Shown here: positions 51,415-59,665 of the stretch, one piece after another
Layout: each line of letters opens with the position of its first letter
How positions within the stretch are numbered: the first letter of the stretch is position 1
Origin: Anaerolineaceae bacterium UBA1415
GTDB taxonomy: Bacteria > Chloroflexota > Anaerolineae > Anaerolineales > Anaerolineaceae
NCBI GenBank assembly: GCA_002305635.1
Contig: DBPR01000014.1
Location: 35,994-99,993 of the forward strand
DNA length: 64,000 nucleotides
Direction: 5' to 3'
Made by a program: the position numbers and the translations under genes
Notes under the pieces: generated by a model
What the model was told of the DNA's origin: nothing
Databases searched by the model: none
What the model saw: only the letters and a program-made list of their open reading frames with translations

Positions 51415-52686
51415 ATGGAAATTGTTGAACTTGAACAAAAAACCAACAAGCAGTTACAAAAAATAGCAAAAGATTTAAATGTCGAAAATATAAAACGCCT
51501 GAAACGCGATGGTTTGATCGTCAAAATCGCTCAGAAGCTGGCAGAAGCTGAAGGGCTTGAAATGAGCGGCGGCGTGCTTGAGATCATGAGTGAGGGCATT
51601 GGTTTCCTGCGCAGCAATTATCGCATTGGGCCGGACGATGTCTATGTTTCCCAGGCACAATTGCGCCGCTATGAGCTGCGATCGGGCGACCTTGTGATCG
51701 GGCATGTGCGCCCGCCACGTGAATCTGAACGGCATCATGGTCTGCTGAAAGTGGAATCTGTCAACGGACTGACACCTGATGACGCCCGCAAACGGCCGCG
51801 CTTTGAAAACCTGACCCCTATTTTCCCGAATAAATTGCTAAATCTTGAATATGATGGGATGAATTTATCGACCCGTATGATCAACCTGGTGGCGCCCATT
51901 GGCGGTGGCCAACGTGCGATGATCGTTTCGCCCCCGAAGGCCGGTAAAACCAGTATTCTCAAGGATATCGCCAACGCGATCGGAGTGAATCATCCCGAAG
52001 TGCGGCAGATCATGTCCCTGATAGGTGAAAGACCTGAGGAAGTCACGGATATGGATCGTTCAGTCGAAGCTGAGGTGATCGCCAGCACTTTTGATGAGCC
52101 GGTGCAGGCGCATGTTCGCATGGCCGAGATCTCGCTTGACAGAGCCAAGCGCCTGGTTGAAAACGGTCTGGACGTGGTCATCCTGATGGATTCTCTGACT
52201 CGTTTGGCAAGGGCTTACAACATGGTTGTCAATCCTTCCGGTCGCACGCTCAGCGGTGGTATGGACCCGTCGGCGCTCTATCCGCCCAAACGCTTCTTTG
52301 GCGCGGCACGAAATCTTGAAGACGGCGGCAGCCTGACCATTATCGCGACCGCACTGGTCGATACCGGTTCGCGGCTTGATGATGTCGTCTACGAAGAGTT
52401 CAAGGGTACCGGTAACATGGAAATGATCCTGAGCCGCCGTTTGCAGGAACGCCGCATCTTCCCCGCCATTGATATCGAAAAATCATCAACGCGCCGGGAT
52501 GACCTTTTGCTGAGTCCTGAAGTTTTGCAAAGAGTTTGGTTGATGCGCCGTATGTATTTACAGATGGTAGCCCCTCCGCCTCAAGGAGCTGGAATGGATA
52601 CGGCGATCGCGACCGAAGCGATCCTGCAGAAGATGGAAAAAACAAGAACCAATCTGGAATTTCTGGAAAATTTGGCGGACATGTAG
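51415..52686 (+). CDS. rho: Transcription termination factor Rho
   Basis: A 423-residue hexameric RNA helicase. Residues about 5-48 form the N-terminal Rho domain, about 50-125 the RNA-binding cold-shock-like domain (EGIGFLRSNYRIGPDDVYVS), and the ATPase follows with Walker A SPPKAGKTSILKDIA near 174 and VVILMDSLTRLARAYN. PPKRFFGAARN (Q-loop region) and GGSLTIIATALVDTGSR are intact. It has no long N-terminal insertion. Start at ATG 51415; a TTG directly before it is in frame. GAGAG lies upstream. Confidence 0.97.
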   Translation: MEIVELEQKTNKQLQKIAKDLNVENIKRLKRDGLIVKIAQKLAEAEGLEMSGGVLEIMSEGIGFLRSNYRIGPDDVYVSQAQLRRYELRSGDLVIGHVRPPRESERHHGLLKVESVNGLTPDDARKRPRFENLTPIFPNKLLNLEYDGMNLSTRMINLVAPIGGGQRAMIVSPPKAGKTSILKDIANAIGVNHPEVRQIMSLIGERPEEVTDMDRSVEAEVIASTFDEPVQAHVRMAEISLDRAKRLVENGLDVVILMDSLTRLARAYNMVVNPSGRTLSGGMDPSALYPPKRFFGAARNLEDGGSLTIIATALVDTGSRLDDVVYEEFKGTGNMEMILSRRLQERRIFPAIDIEKSSTRRDDLLLSPEVLQRVWLMRRMYLQMVAPPPQGAGMDTAIATEAILQKMEKTRTNLEFLENLADM

Positions 52687-52710
52687 TATACCCAGCAATC
52701 AGAGGTATGT

Positions 52711-53805
52711 ATGTCTGAAGAAATTGACGAAACAAAGCGCGAAAACCGCGGGATCGTTGTCACTGTGGTTTCATGGGTGACGGCGATCATGCTTAGCCTG
52801 GCGCTGTTGACCATGTTGTTTTGGCAGCCGCGCATCGCAAAATCGATGCAGGCCTATTACGATCCAGCTTTGGAGTCGGAACTGCCGGATTATGAACAGG
52901 TTGTGGCCAATGCCAACATGCCTGTTTTTGAGCATGGATCAGAAGCAGAAGCGATAACGCGTGACCAAAAGCTGTTTACCGATGGGGAACTGGAGTTTCG
53001 TACTGAACCGATCCAGCATACGGTGGTCAGTGGCGATTCGATCTGGGCGCTTTCGGAAACTTATGGCGTATCGATCCCTTCGATCTTGTACGCAAACTAT
53101 GATGTTTTGCAGGATAAGGCCGACAATCTGCTTGTGGGTCAGGTTATCACCATCCCACCGGTTGATGGGATCTATCATACCTGGCGCAGTCGTGACACTT
53201 TGAGTTCGGTCGCTTCGCGATACGGCGCCTCCATCAATGACATTTTGCTCTTTATTGGCAACAATCTCGATCTCTCCAATCCGGTCATCGAGCCGGGAAC
53301 GCAGGTCATGGTGCCGGGAGGGGAACGGGAACTGGTACCGATCAGCTACGCTGCGGTTGTGCGCGATCCGGAAGGGCGTTTGGTGAGCGGGTGGAATGGG
53401 CCTGGCGCCTGTTTGCTTGATTCGATTGGCTTGTTTGGCAGCGGAAGCTTCATCTGGCCCTCCGCGGTTCATTATTTGACCGGCAACGATTTTGGCCCGG
53501 GTCATAACGGCATCGACATTGGCGCCGGGTTGGGTTCAGCGCTTTTCGCGGCAGATTCTGGTACGGTTGTATACGCGGGCTGGATGGAAGGCGGTTATGG
53601 CAATTTCGTCGTGATCGACCATGGCAACGGCTACACAACCCTTTATGAGCATCTCGATACGATCAGTGTGCAATGCGGTGAGAACGTCTTTCAGGGCAGT
53701 GTGATCGGTTCAGCTGGAACCACAGGCAATTCAACTGGTCCTCACCTGCATTTTGAGATCCGGTATGCCAACGGGCCGGTTAACCCCTGGCAATATCTGC
53801 CCTGA
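52711..53805 (+). CDS. Membrane-anchored LysM / M23 peptidoglycan peptidase
   Basis: A 364-residue protein. An N-terminal transmembrane helix (about 17-37) is followed by two LysM-type segments (HTVVSGDSIWALSETYGVS at about 102-150 and HTWRSRDTLSSVASRYGAS at about 157-205) and an M23 domain with HNGIDIG near residue 265 and HLHFE near 345, the zinc-binding residues. It should bind and cut or regulate cutting of peptidoglycan outside the membrane. It starts 25 bases after rho, with AGGTAT ahead of the ATG, and may be co-transcribed with rho. The tRNA promoter overlaps its stop. Confidence 0.9.
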   Translation: MSEEIDETKRENRGIVVTVVSWVTAIMLSLALLTMLFWQPRIAKSMQAYYDPALESELPDYEQVVANANMPVFEHGSEAEAITRDQKLFTDGELEFRTEPIQHTVVSGDSIWALSETYGVSIPSILYANYDVLQDKADNLLVGQVITIPPVDGIYHTWRSRDTLSSVASRYGASINDILLFIGNNLDLSNPVIEPGTQVMVPGGERELVPISYAAVVRDPEGRLVSGWNGPGACLLDSIGLFGSGSFIWPSAVHYLTGNDFGPGHNGIDIGAGLGSALFAADSGTVVYAGWMEGGYGNFVVIDHGNGYTTLYEHLDTISVQCGENVFQGSVIGSAGTTGNSTGPHLHFEIRYANGPVNPWQYLP

Positions 53806-53829
53806 TGGTATAATCGCAGGTTGATAAAC

Positions 53830-53902
53830 GCCCCAGTGGCTCAATGGACAGAGCGAGGCACTCCTAACGCCTAGGTTGGGGGTTCGATTCCCTCCTGGGG
53901 TA
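53830..53902 (+). tRNA. tRNA-Arg (anticodon CCT)
   Basis: The 73-base cloverleaf folds with acceptor arms GCCCCAG and CTGGGGT, D stem GCTC/GAGC, anticodon loop CTCCTAA (anticodon CCT, reading AGG) and T arm GGGGGTTCGATTCCCTC. The anticodon stem ends in one A-C mismatch. CCA is not encoded. A TATAAT lies at 53809-53814 and a strong terminator follows. Confidence 0.93.
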
Positions 53903-53903
53903 T

Positions 53904-53930
53904 AAAAAACCACCGTAACGGTGGTTTTTT
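53904..53930 (+). terminator. Terminator after tRNA-Arg
   Basis: A perfect 12-bp stem (53904-53915 with 53919-53930), three-base loop and T tract ending at 53931, directly after the tRNA. Confidence 0.92.
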
Positions 53931-54129
53931 TGTCATATATCTCGGTATGCCCTATTTAAAAAATGCTGCCTCTGCGAATCAGAGCTTCAGTCTTCATTCC
54001 AAAAGTTTTGATAGGCTGACTCGCGGATGGGGACGATACCCTGACGGGCACAGGTCCCTATCCTTACAGTTGGTGTTTGGAATCATGAATACTCTGAAGA
54101 AAGCAAACATTGTTATGTACAAAAACTGT

Positions 54130-54285
54130 AAGGACGGGGTTTAGCCCCGTCCGCTGCCTCTGCGTTTAGAGCGCGCAGGGCGGAGAAAAAAGTTTTCTCC
54201 GCTCGGGAGAAGGCCTGCCCTTTCAGCAGGAAAGGGGGCCCGAAGGACGGACTGCTTGCGCTCTAAGTATCAGAGTGAGGGGTAA
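54130..54285 (-). repeat. Dispersed intergenic repeat, copy 4 (inverted), with hairpins
   Basis: Reads on the minus strand as CCCTCACTCTGATACTTAG, GCAAGCAGTCCGTCC and CTTTCCTGCTGAAAGGGCAG plus CTTCTCCCGAG, 54202-54236 being identical to 1618-1652. It is joined to two further palindromes, GGACGGGGTTTAGCCCCGTC at 54131 and CGGAGAAAAAAGTTTTCTCC at about 54181. The remaining part of the 53931-54390 gap has no gene I can support; a 65-codon open frame at 53947 has no ribosome site. Confidence 0.8.
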
Positions 54286-54390
54286 TAATTAGGCTCTATA
54301 GTAGTCGAAACGGTCAATGCATAAGTGCAGCCACTTGTTCGCAGAAAAACAAAGTAATGACTTGCCCCAGATTGGTCGATAAACTTTTAT

Positions 54391-54801
54391 TTAGAAGGGA
54401 ATATCGTCATCGAAGCCATCGAGATCGTCAAAACGATCAAAATTATCTGACTCGTCGGATTCATCATCTTCGTCGACCAACTCACGCCGCACCCAAAGCA
54501 GGAGCATGTCGCCTTCTTCAACGGTGACAGCGCGGGCGGCGATGATCGGGTCTTCCCGTCGCAGCCCCAGCCGGTCGCGGTATTCAAGATACATCGTTTG
54601 GCGGGCCTGCCAGTTCTCGAGGCAGCGATCCATTAATTTTTGCGAATCGAAGGTGCGCAGGTTGGTAAAAGCAGTGTCATAGAGGAATGGGCCTTCCAAA
54701 ACACTGCCAACCCAGTTGAGCGAACCCTCCATGGCGTTGGTGTTGCTGATAATTTGAAACTCAGGCGTTGGGCCTTCGATAACTGTAATTTTATTATTCA
54801 T
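54391..54801 (-). CDS. Small protein with an SSB-like acidic C-terminal tip
   Basis: A 136-residue soluble protein. The N-terminal part (MNNKITVIEGPTPEFQIIS) and central SQKLMDRCLENWQARQ and PIIAARAVTVEEGDMLLLWV look like a compact conserved fold that I cannot assign. It ends in a highly acidic stretch and FDDDIPF, the same last residues as the protein-recruiting tip of bacterial SSB. It does not resemble an SSB OB-fold in its N-terminal part. The ATG at 54801 has no Shine-Dalgarno sequence; a TATCAT lies eight bases upstream, so it may be leaderless. A role in recruiting DNA repair or replication proteins is only inferred. Confidence 0.7.
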   Translation of the reverse strand: MNNKITVIEGPTPEFQIISNTNAMEGSLNWVGSVLEGPFLYDTAFTNLRTFDSQKLMDRCLENWQARQTMYLEYRDRLGLRREDPIIAARAVTVEEGDMLLLWVRRELVDEDDESDESDNFDRFDDLDGFDDDIPF

Positions 54802-54900
54802 GATAAAAAATGATACCATATCCTGTGAAATCTTAATTGAAACTATAAAGAGATCCTCAATATAATAGGTAATATGAGAATCACTGGATTAACCAAAATA

Positions 54901-54928
54901 AAAACCCCATCTGATCAGGTGGGGTTTT
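54901..54928 (-). terminator. Terminator of the triple-repeat secreted protein gene
   Basis: A stem (54901-54909 with 54920-54928) around an inner CTGATCAG palindrome, followed on the minus strand by TTTTTATTTT. It lies 18 bases after the stop at 54947. Confidence 0.85.
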
Positions 54929-54946
54929 TATTGAAATCAGATTTGA

Positions 54947-56053
54947 TTATTTACTGGTTGTGTTGTTCCAGAACCAGTTATAGGCATACCAGCCGCCGGT
55001 TTTGGCTTCGAGGCGGATGGATATCTGGCTCAGGCCAGCCAGGGCTGCCGGGATGTTGAAAGTGCCGTTCACGTCGCCACCTGCGCCGGTATTAAGTGTG
55101 CCAGCTTCGATGCCATTGATGCCGAGAGTCCACATTTTGCCCATTCGGACGATGAACTCGGTGCTGGCAGGGAAGTTTTTGCCCTCAATGCTGACGGTAT
55201 TGTCCTTCTCCACTGCAACAATGCTGAAGCTTGGGTATTTTACCGCTGGTGGTGCCTGAGTTGGCGCCTGGGTAGGAGCTTGAGTGGGCGCCTGGGTTGG
55301 GGCAGTCGCGGTGGAATTCCAGAACCAGTTGAAAGCGTACCAACCGCCGGTCTTTGCCTGCAGGCGGATCGCGATCTGTTTCTCATTCGCCAGTTCGGCC
55401 GGAATGTTGAAAGTGGCTTCGAACGCACCGGTATCGGAAGAGGTGATCTGACCCGATTCGATGCCGTTGATCCCTCTCGTCCACATCTTGCCCATCAGGG
55501 CTGTGAATTCCACGCCTTTCGGGAAATCCTTGGCCAGGATGGTGACGGTCTTGCCGCCATCAACGGATTTAATCGAGAAGGTTGGAACCACATTGCTCGG
55601 CGGAACCTGGGTAGGTGCAGTTGTTGGGGCCGGGGTTTGGGTGGTCGGAGGCGTTGTGGGGGTTGTCCCAGGCCAGGTGCCTCCGTCCTTTTTGTTCCAG
55701 AACCAGTTGTAGTAATAGTAGCCGCCGGTCAGGCTCTCGATACGGATCGAGATCTGGGCGCGGCCCTTCAGCGCGTCAGCAATGTTGACGGTGACCTGGA
55801 AAGAACCGCCCTCAGCGGAATTGAATCGGGCGACTTCGATGCCGTCTTTGGCTTTGGTGTTGTATTCGCCCATCAGCACCTTAAATTCGAGGTTTTTGGG
55901 CATGTCCTGGGTCAGAATGGTGACCGTTTCGTCGGTTTTTACTTCAGCGATGGTGAAGCTGGGGTAGGCGGCTGAGGCTTTGCTTACTCCGATGATGGTG
56001 GGCAAAAGCAAAGCGATTGCCAGGAAAAGTGCAAAAAATCTTCTTTTGTTCAT
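54947..56053 (-). CDS. Secreted protein with three copies of one domain
   Basis: A 368-residue exported protein. Signal peptide at 1-29. Three homologous domains of about 90 residues (about 30-120, 155-240 and 278-368) share a pattern: YPSFxI start, a DxTVxI strand, FPxxxEFxVxMGKMW, GINGIExG, GxFNIPAxLAG, QIxIRLEAKTGG, and YxYNWFWN. They are joined by Thr/Pro/Gln-rich linkers, one with five APTQ-type repeats. No catalytic residues are conserved, so a binding or structural role outside the cell is likely. ATG 56053 has AAAGGAG six bases upstream. I do not recognise the domain family. Confidence 0.8.
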   Translation of the reverse strand: MNKRRFFALFLAIALLLPTIIGVSKASAAYPSFTIAEVKTDETVTILTQDMPKNLEFKVLMGEYNTKAKDGIEVARFNSAEGGSFQVTVNIADALKGRAQISIRIESLTGGYYYYNWFWNKKDGGTWPGTTPTTPPTTQTPAPTTAPTQVPPSNVVPTFSIKSVDGGKTVTILAKDFPKGVEFTALMGKMWTRGINGIESGQITSSDTGAFEATFNIPAELANEKQIAIRLQAKTGGWYAFNWFWNSTATAPTQAPTQAPTQAPTQAPPAVKYPSFSIVAVEKDNTVSIEGKNFPASTEFIVRMGKMWTLGINGIEAGTLNTGAGGDVNGTFNIPAALAGLSQISIRLEAKTGGWYAYNWFWNNTTSK

Positions 56054-56384
56054 TACCACTCCTTTACATGGTTAACTATCTTATCTCAATGTTAAATAAA
56101 GACGTTAAAACAAAGGCTTTTGTTCCAAACCTGTTCTTATTATATGACGTTTGCAGATTGTTTGAGCACGAAAATTTAAGAAGAATAAGATTCTGCGAAT
56201 ATACTGCGCGTAGCCGAAATACTGAATTCTTTTCAGTTGATTTTTGTATGGGTAAGGAGTTTGCACGCCAGGCATAGGCTTTTGGCTCGTCCAATGGATA
56301 GAGAAGAGTTTTCTCTGTCGCAATCGTTTCCCTCATCTTTTCTCACTTGCGATAAAATATATTTGAATTTATTTTGGAGGACTT

Positions 56385-56948
56385 ATGCAAACACGAGAAA
56401 GTTATCCCATTACGATCGCTGGTGTCAGGCGCGATCTGCCACTCTTTGAAGTCAAACCTGGCCTGCGGATCGCCATTCTCAACATCCTTGGCGATGTTGA
56501 ACTGGTTGACGCCTGCGCGCAGGAGCTCAACCGCCTTTTGGCCGACACGGAATATGATGTTATCCTAACCCCAGAAGCGAAAAGCATCCCCATCGCGCAC
56601 ATGCTCGCCAAAGAAAGCGGCAAACCCTATATTGTCCTGCGCAAGGAATACAAACCCTACATGGGCGAAGCCCTTTCCACCGAAACGATGTCCATCACCA
56701 CCGGCAAAGTCCAACGCCTTTTCCTCGATGAAAAAGACGTTGAACTGATCAAGGGCAAACGCGTCGTTTTGCTTGACGATGTCATCAGCACCGGTTCGAC
56801 CCTGCAGGGCATGCACATGATCATGGATAAGGCCGGCGCGATCACTGCCAGGGAAGTTGGCATCCTGACCGAGGGAGATCGGGCTGAATGGCGAAATATT
56901 GTTTCATTGGGCCATTTGCCGCTCTTTTTTGGTGAACAGGGAAACTGA
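56385..56948 (+). CDS. apt: Purine phosphoribosyltransferase (adenine phosphoribosyltransferase-like)
   Basis: A 187-residue type I phosphoribosyltransferase. The PRPP loop is VVLLDDVISTGSTL near residue 128, DVILTPEAKSIPIAHMLA holds the substrate-side region, and YIVLRKEYKPYM the flexible hood. The wording is nearest to adenine phosphoribosyltransferases, which salvage adenine to AMP. GGAGG precedes ATG 56385, and a TAAAAT lies about 26 bases upstream. The 330-base gap before it is AT-rich with no gene. The base specificity is inferred. Confidence 0.8.
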   Translation: MQTRESYPITIAGVRRDLPLFEVKPGLRIAILNILGDVELVDACAQELNRLLADTEYDVILTPEAKSIPIAHMLAKESGKPYIVLRKEYKPYMGEALSTETMSITTGKVQRLFLDEKDVELIKGKRVVLLDDVISTGSTLQGMHMIMDKAGAITAREVGILTEGDRAEWRNIVSLGHLPLFFGEQGN

Positions 56949-57111
56949 CACAGCCTGGTGAACAAGCTCATAACACCTAAGTTAGTTCGTTAATAGAACG
57001 GGTTAAACCTAATTAGCTGTTTCGACTGTTGCTCGACAAGTGTTTCGTGGGAGTTTTCGACAAATTCCAAAAATATTTGTCTGAAATCCTTTTATAGTCG
57101 CGGTTTTTTGA

Positions 57112-57167
57112 TATAATAAAAAGTCGGCGTTAAACGCCGAAATGTTTAATAACGCGTGGTCTCCACG
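57112..57167 (+). promoter_or_regulatory. Promoter and double-hairpin leader of the EF-G-like gene
   Basis: TATAAT at 57112-57117 predicts a start near 57124, which is the first base of a hairpin (57124-57131 with 57133-57140, TCGGCGTT/AACGCCGA). A second short hairpin follows at 57155-57167 (CGTGG/CCACG). GGAAGG then precedes the ATG at 57194. A message starting with a stem may be protected from 5' decay. Confidence 0.5.
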
Positions 57168-57193
57168 ACATAATACAGGAAGGTCTAAAAAAC

Positions 57194-59260
57194 ATGAAGG
57201 AATTTACAACCGAAAATATTCGCAATATCGTTCTTGCCTCGCACAGCAACTCCGGCAAGACCATACTCGTGGAGAATTTACTGAATTTTACCGGCGCCAC
57301 CACCCGCATCGGCAACGTTGAGGACGGCACCACAGTCTCCGACTTTGATGACGAAGAAAAGCGGCGCAATATTTCACTCTTCACATCCGTTCTGCCAGTT
57401 GTTTACAAGAACGTCAAATTCAACTTCCTCGACACCCCCGGTTATACCGATTTTGTTGGCGAAGTTGTTTCCGCCATGCGCGTGGCTGACTGCGCGCTGA
57501 TCCTGGTCGATTCTGTTGGCGGTCTCGAAGTCGGTACAGAAACCGCGCTCGATCTGGCAAACGAATTCAATATGCCCAAGATCGTTGTCATCAACAAGAT
57601 GGATCGCGATAACGCCAATTTCCGCAAGGCGCTCGATTCTGTCAGCAGCGAGATCAGCGATCGCCTGATCCCCATGCAGCTGCCCTGGGGCGAAAAAGCT
57701 GAATTCCAGGGTGTCATTGACCTCTTGACGATGAAGGCCTACAAGGGCGACGGCAAGACCGCGGTCGAAATTCCTGCCGAACTCAAGGACGAAGCAGAAG
57801 AAGCCCGTATGGTTCTGGTCGAAGCCGCCGCAGAAGGCGAAGACAGCCTTCTTGAGAAATATTTTGAAAACGGTGATCTTTCCAGCGAAGAGATCGTGCA
57901 AGGTCTGCGAAAAGCCATTACGGAAAGCAACATCATCCCCGTTCTGACCGCCGCTGGTGGTCACATGATCGGGCTTGCGCCGTTGATGGATGCATTGCTG
58001 GCGCTGGCTCCCTCTCCGGCAGAACGCCCGGCTGTTGTCGCCAAATCCCCCAAGGGTGAGGTTGAACTGAAATTCGACGATGCTGGCCCGCTGGCAGCTT
58101 ATGTGTGGAAAACAACCGCCGACCCATTTGTTGGTCGTCAGACCTTCTTCCGCGTTTATTCCGGCACTGTCACCTCTGACACCCGCGTCTGGAACGCAAC
58201 CAAGAACGAAGAAGAACGCCTGGCTGGCGTGATGGTGCCCTTCGGCAAAGACATGAACACTGTTCCAGCCATTCACAGCGGCGATATCGGCGCGGTAGCC
58301 AAACTTTCTGTCACCACAACCGGGGATACACTGACCACCAAAGATCAGAACCTGACCCTTCCGGTGCCCAATTATCCGAATCCGCTCTATCGCATTGCCA
58401 TCACCCCACGCACGCAGTCTGATGCCGCCAAGATGAGCCAAACCCTGACCCGCCTGGCAGAAGAAGATATGACCCTCTCCTGGGCTCAGGAAGCCGCGAC
58501 GCGCCAAACCCTCGTTTTTGGTATGGGCGACCAGCACATCGATGTCGCGATCAAACGCGCCGAGCAGAAATTCCAGCTCTTCCTTGACCTGCACGAACCC
58601 AAGGTGCCCTACGAAGAGCATATCACCCGCGAAGCCAGCGCCATGTACCGGCATAAAAAGCAAACTGGTGGTTCCGGTCAGTTTGGCGAAGTTCACCTCA
58701 AGGTTTTCCCCATTGAAGGCGAAGATTTCACCTTCACCAATGATGTTTTCGGCGGCGCGATCTCTAACAACTACATGGCGCCGATCGAAAAGGGTATTCG
58801 CGCGGTCATGAAAGAAGGCGTCGTGGCGGGTTATCCCGTTCATAATGTTGGCGTTTCAGTTTATGACGGTAAGGAACACCCGGTCGATTCCAAGCCTATC
58901 GCTTTTGAAATCGCTGGCCGTGAAGCCTTCAAACTGGCTTTCAAAGACGCTGGCCCCGTCCTGTACGAACCGATCATGAAGGTTGTGGTTCACATGCCCG
59001 AAGCCAACATGGGCGATATCATGGGCGACCTCAACACCCGCCGTGCCCGCGTTCAGGGTATGAACAGCGACCGCGGCAAATCCAGCATCACCGCCGAAGT
59101 GCCTTTGGCTGAAATGATGCGCTACACCACCAACCTGCGCTCCATGACCGGCGGCCGTGGTACCTTCTCGATGGAATTCGATCACTATGACCTGGTTCCT
59201 CAGCACCTGGCTCAGGAGATCATGGACCAACGCCAGAAGGAACTGAAAAGCGAAGAGTAG
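57194..59260 (+). CDS. EF-G-like translation GTPase (FusA2 type)
   Basis: A 688-residue protein with EF-G domains in order. The G1 motif reads SHSNSGKTIL, with Asn where EF-G has Asp, and G3 reads DTPGYTDF, with Tyr replacing the histidine that normally helps GTP hydrolysis; G4 INKMD is normal. The domain IV region KKQTGGSGQFGEVHLKV and the C-terminal MTGGRGTFSMEFDHYD are present. These substitutions are typical of the second, non-canonical EF-G group, some of which bind GTP but hydrolyse it poorly. It is monocistronic with its own terminator, not in a str operon, which argues it is not the main EF-G. Confidence 0.85.
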   Translation: MKEFTTENIRNIVLASHSNSGKTILVENLLNFTGATTRIGNVEDGTTVSDFDDEEKRRNISLFTSVLPVVYKNVKFNFLDTPGYTDFVGEVVSAMRVADCALILVDSVGGLEVGTETALDLANEFNMPKIVVINKMDRDNANFRKALDSVSSEISDRLIPMQLPWGEKAEFQGVIDLLTMKAYKGDGKTAVEIPAELKDEAEEARMVLVEAAAEGEDSLLEKYFENGDLSSEEIVQGLRKAITESNIIPVLTAAGGHMIGLAPLMDALLALAPSPAERPAVVAKSPKGEVELKFDDAGPLAAYVWKTTADPFVGRQTFFRVYSGTVTSDTRVWNATKNEEERLAGVMVPFGKDMNTVPAIHSGDIGAVAKLSVTTTGDTLTTKDQNLTLPVPNYPNPLYRIAITPRTQSDAAKMSQTLTRLAEEDMTLSWAQEAATRQTLVFGMGDQHIDVAIKRAEQKFQLFLDLHEPKVPYEEHITREASAMYRHKKQTGGSGQFGEVHLKVFPIEGEDFTFTNDVFGGAISNNYMAPIEKGIRAVMKEGVVAGYPVHNVGVSVYDGKEHPVDSKPIAFEIAGREAFKLAFKDAGPVLYEPIMKVVVHMPEANMGDIMGDLNTRRARVQGMNSDRGKSSITAEVPLAEMMRYTTNLRSMTGGRGTFSMEFDHYDLVPQHLAQEIMDQRQKELKSEE

Positions 59261-59281
59261 TTCTTCGATTTTGATAAAGAT

Positions 59282-59314
59282 AAAAGAGGCTGTCATTTTG
59301 GGACAGCCTCTTTT
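59282..59314 (+). terminator. Terminator of the EF-G-like gene
   Basis: A perfect 13-bp stem (59282-59294 with 59302-59314) with a seven-base loop and trailing T residues, 21 bases after the stop. The 59315-59665 gap that follows is AT-rich and shows no gene or RNA I can support. Confidence 0.88.
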
Positions 59315-59665
59315 GTTTAATGTACACGAGTCATAAGTGTAGATGACGAATGGGAGTCGTGATGTTGGGGTTGTGATTGAGCAGCGTTTTTCTGCTCAAT
59401 CCGACATTTAATAATGATTTTTAATCAGGATTATTCAAATAATCGAAAAAACTTTTTTTATAAATGCTTTTTGACCGATAAAAGAATTAAATCGTCGGAT
59501 TGAAGCATCAGGTCAAACCAATTAATTCATTCCTATGTGATTCATTTCTTGTTTCGATGTCGTATTGAACAAGATGAACCCGCATGTTCATCATGTTCAA
59601 TACCTTCACAGGCACATTGTCGCGACCTACCCCATAAACGACATACCCAAAATTCCACATGGGCA

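Noticed and set aside
53947..54144. A 65-codon open frame after tRNA-Arg
   Set aside because: No Shine-Dalgarno sequence, no promoter and no recognisable protein; it runs into the repeat block.
54874..55059. A 61-codon open frame with a TATAAT seven bases before its ATG
   Set aside because: It runs through the terminator at 54901-54928 and then antisense into the secreted-protein gene, so the -10 resemblance is probably chance.
57374..58843. A 489-codon open frame on the minus strand
   Set aside because: It is fully antisense to the EF-G-like gene and has no ribosome site or recognisable motif.
59315..59665. Possible small RNA gene in the gap after the EF-G-like gene
   Set aside because: No promoter-terminator pair or known RNA fold could be supported.
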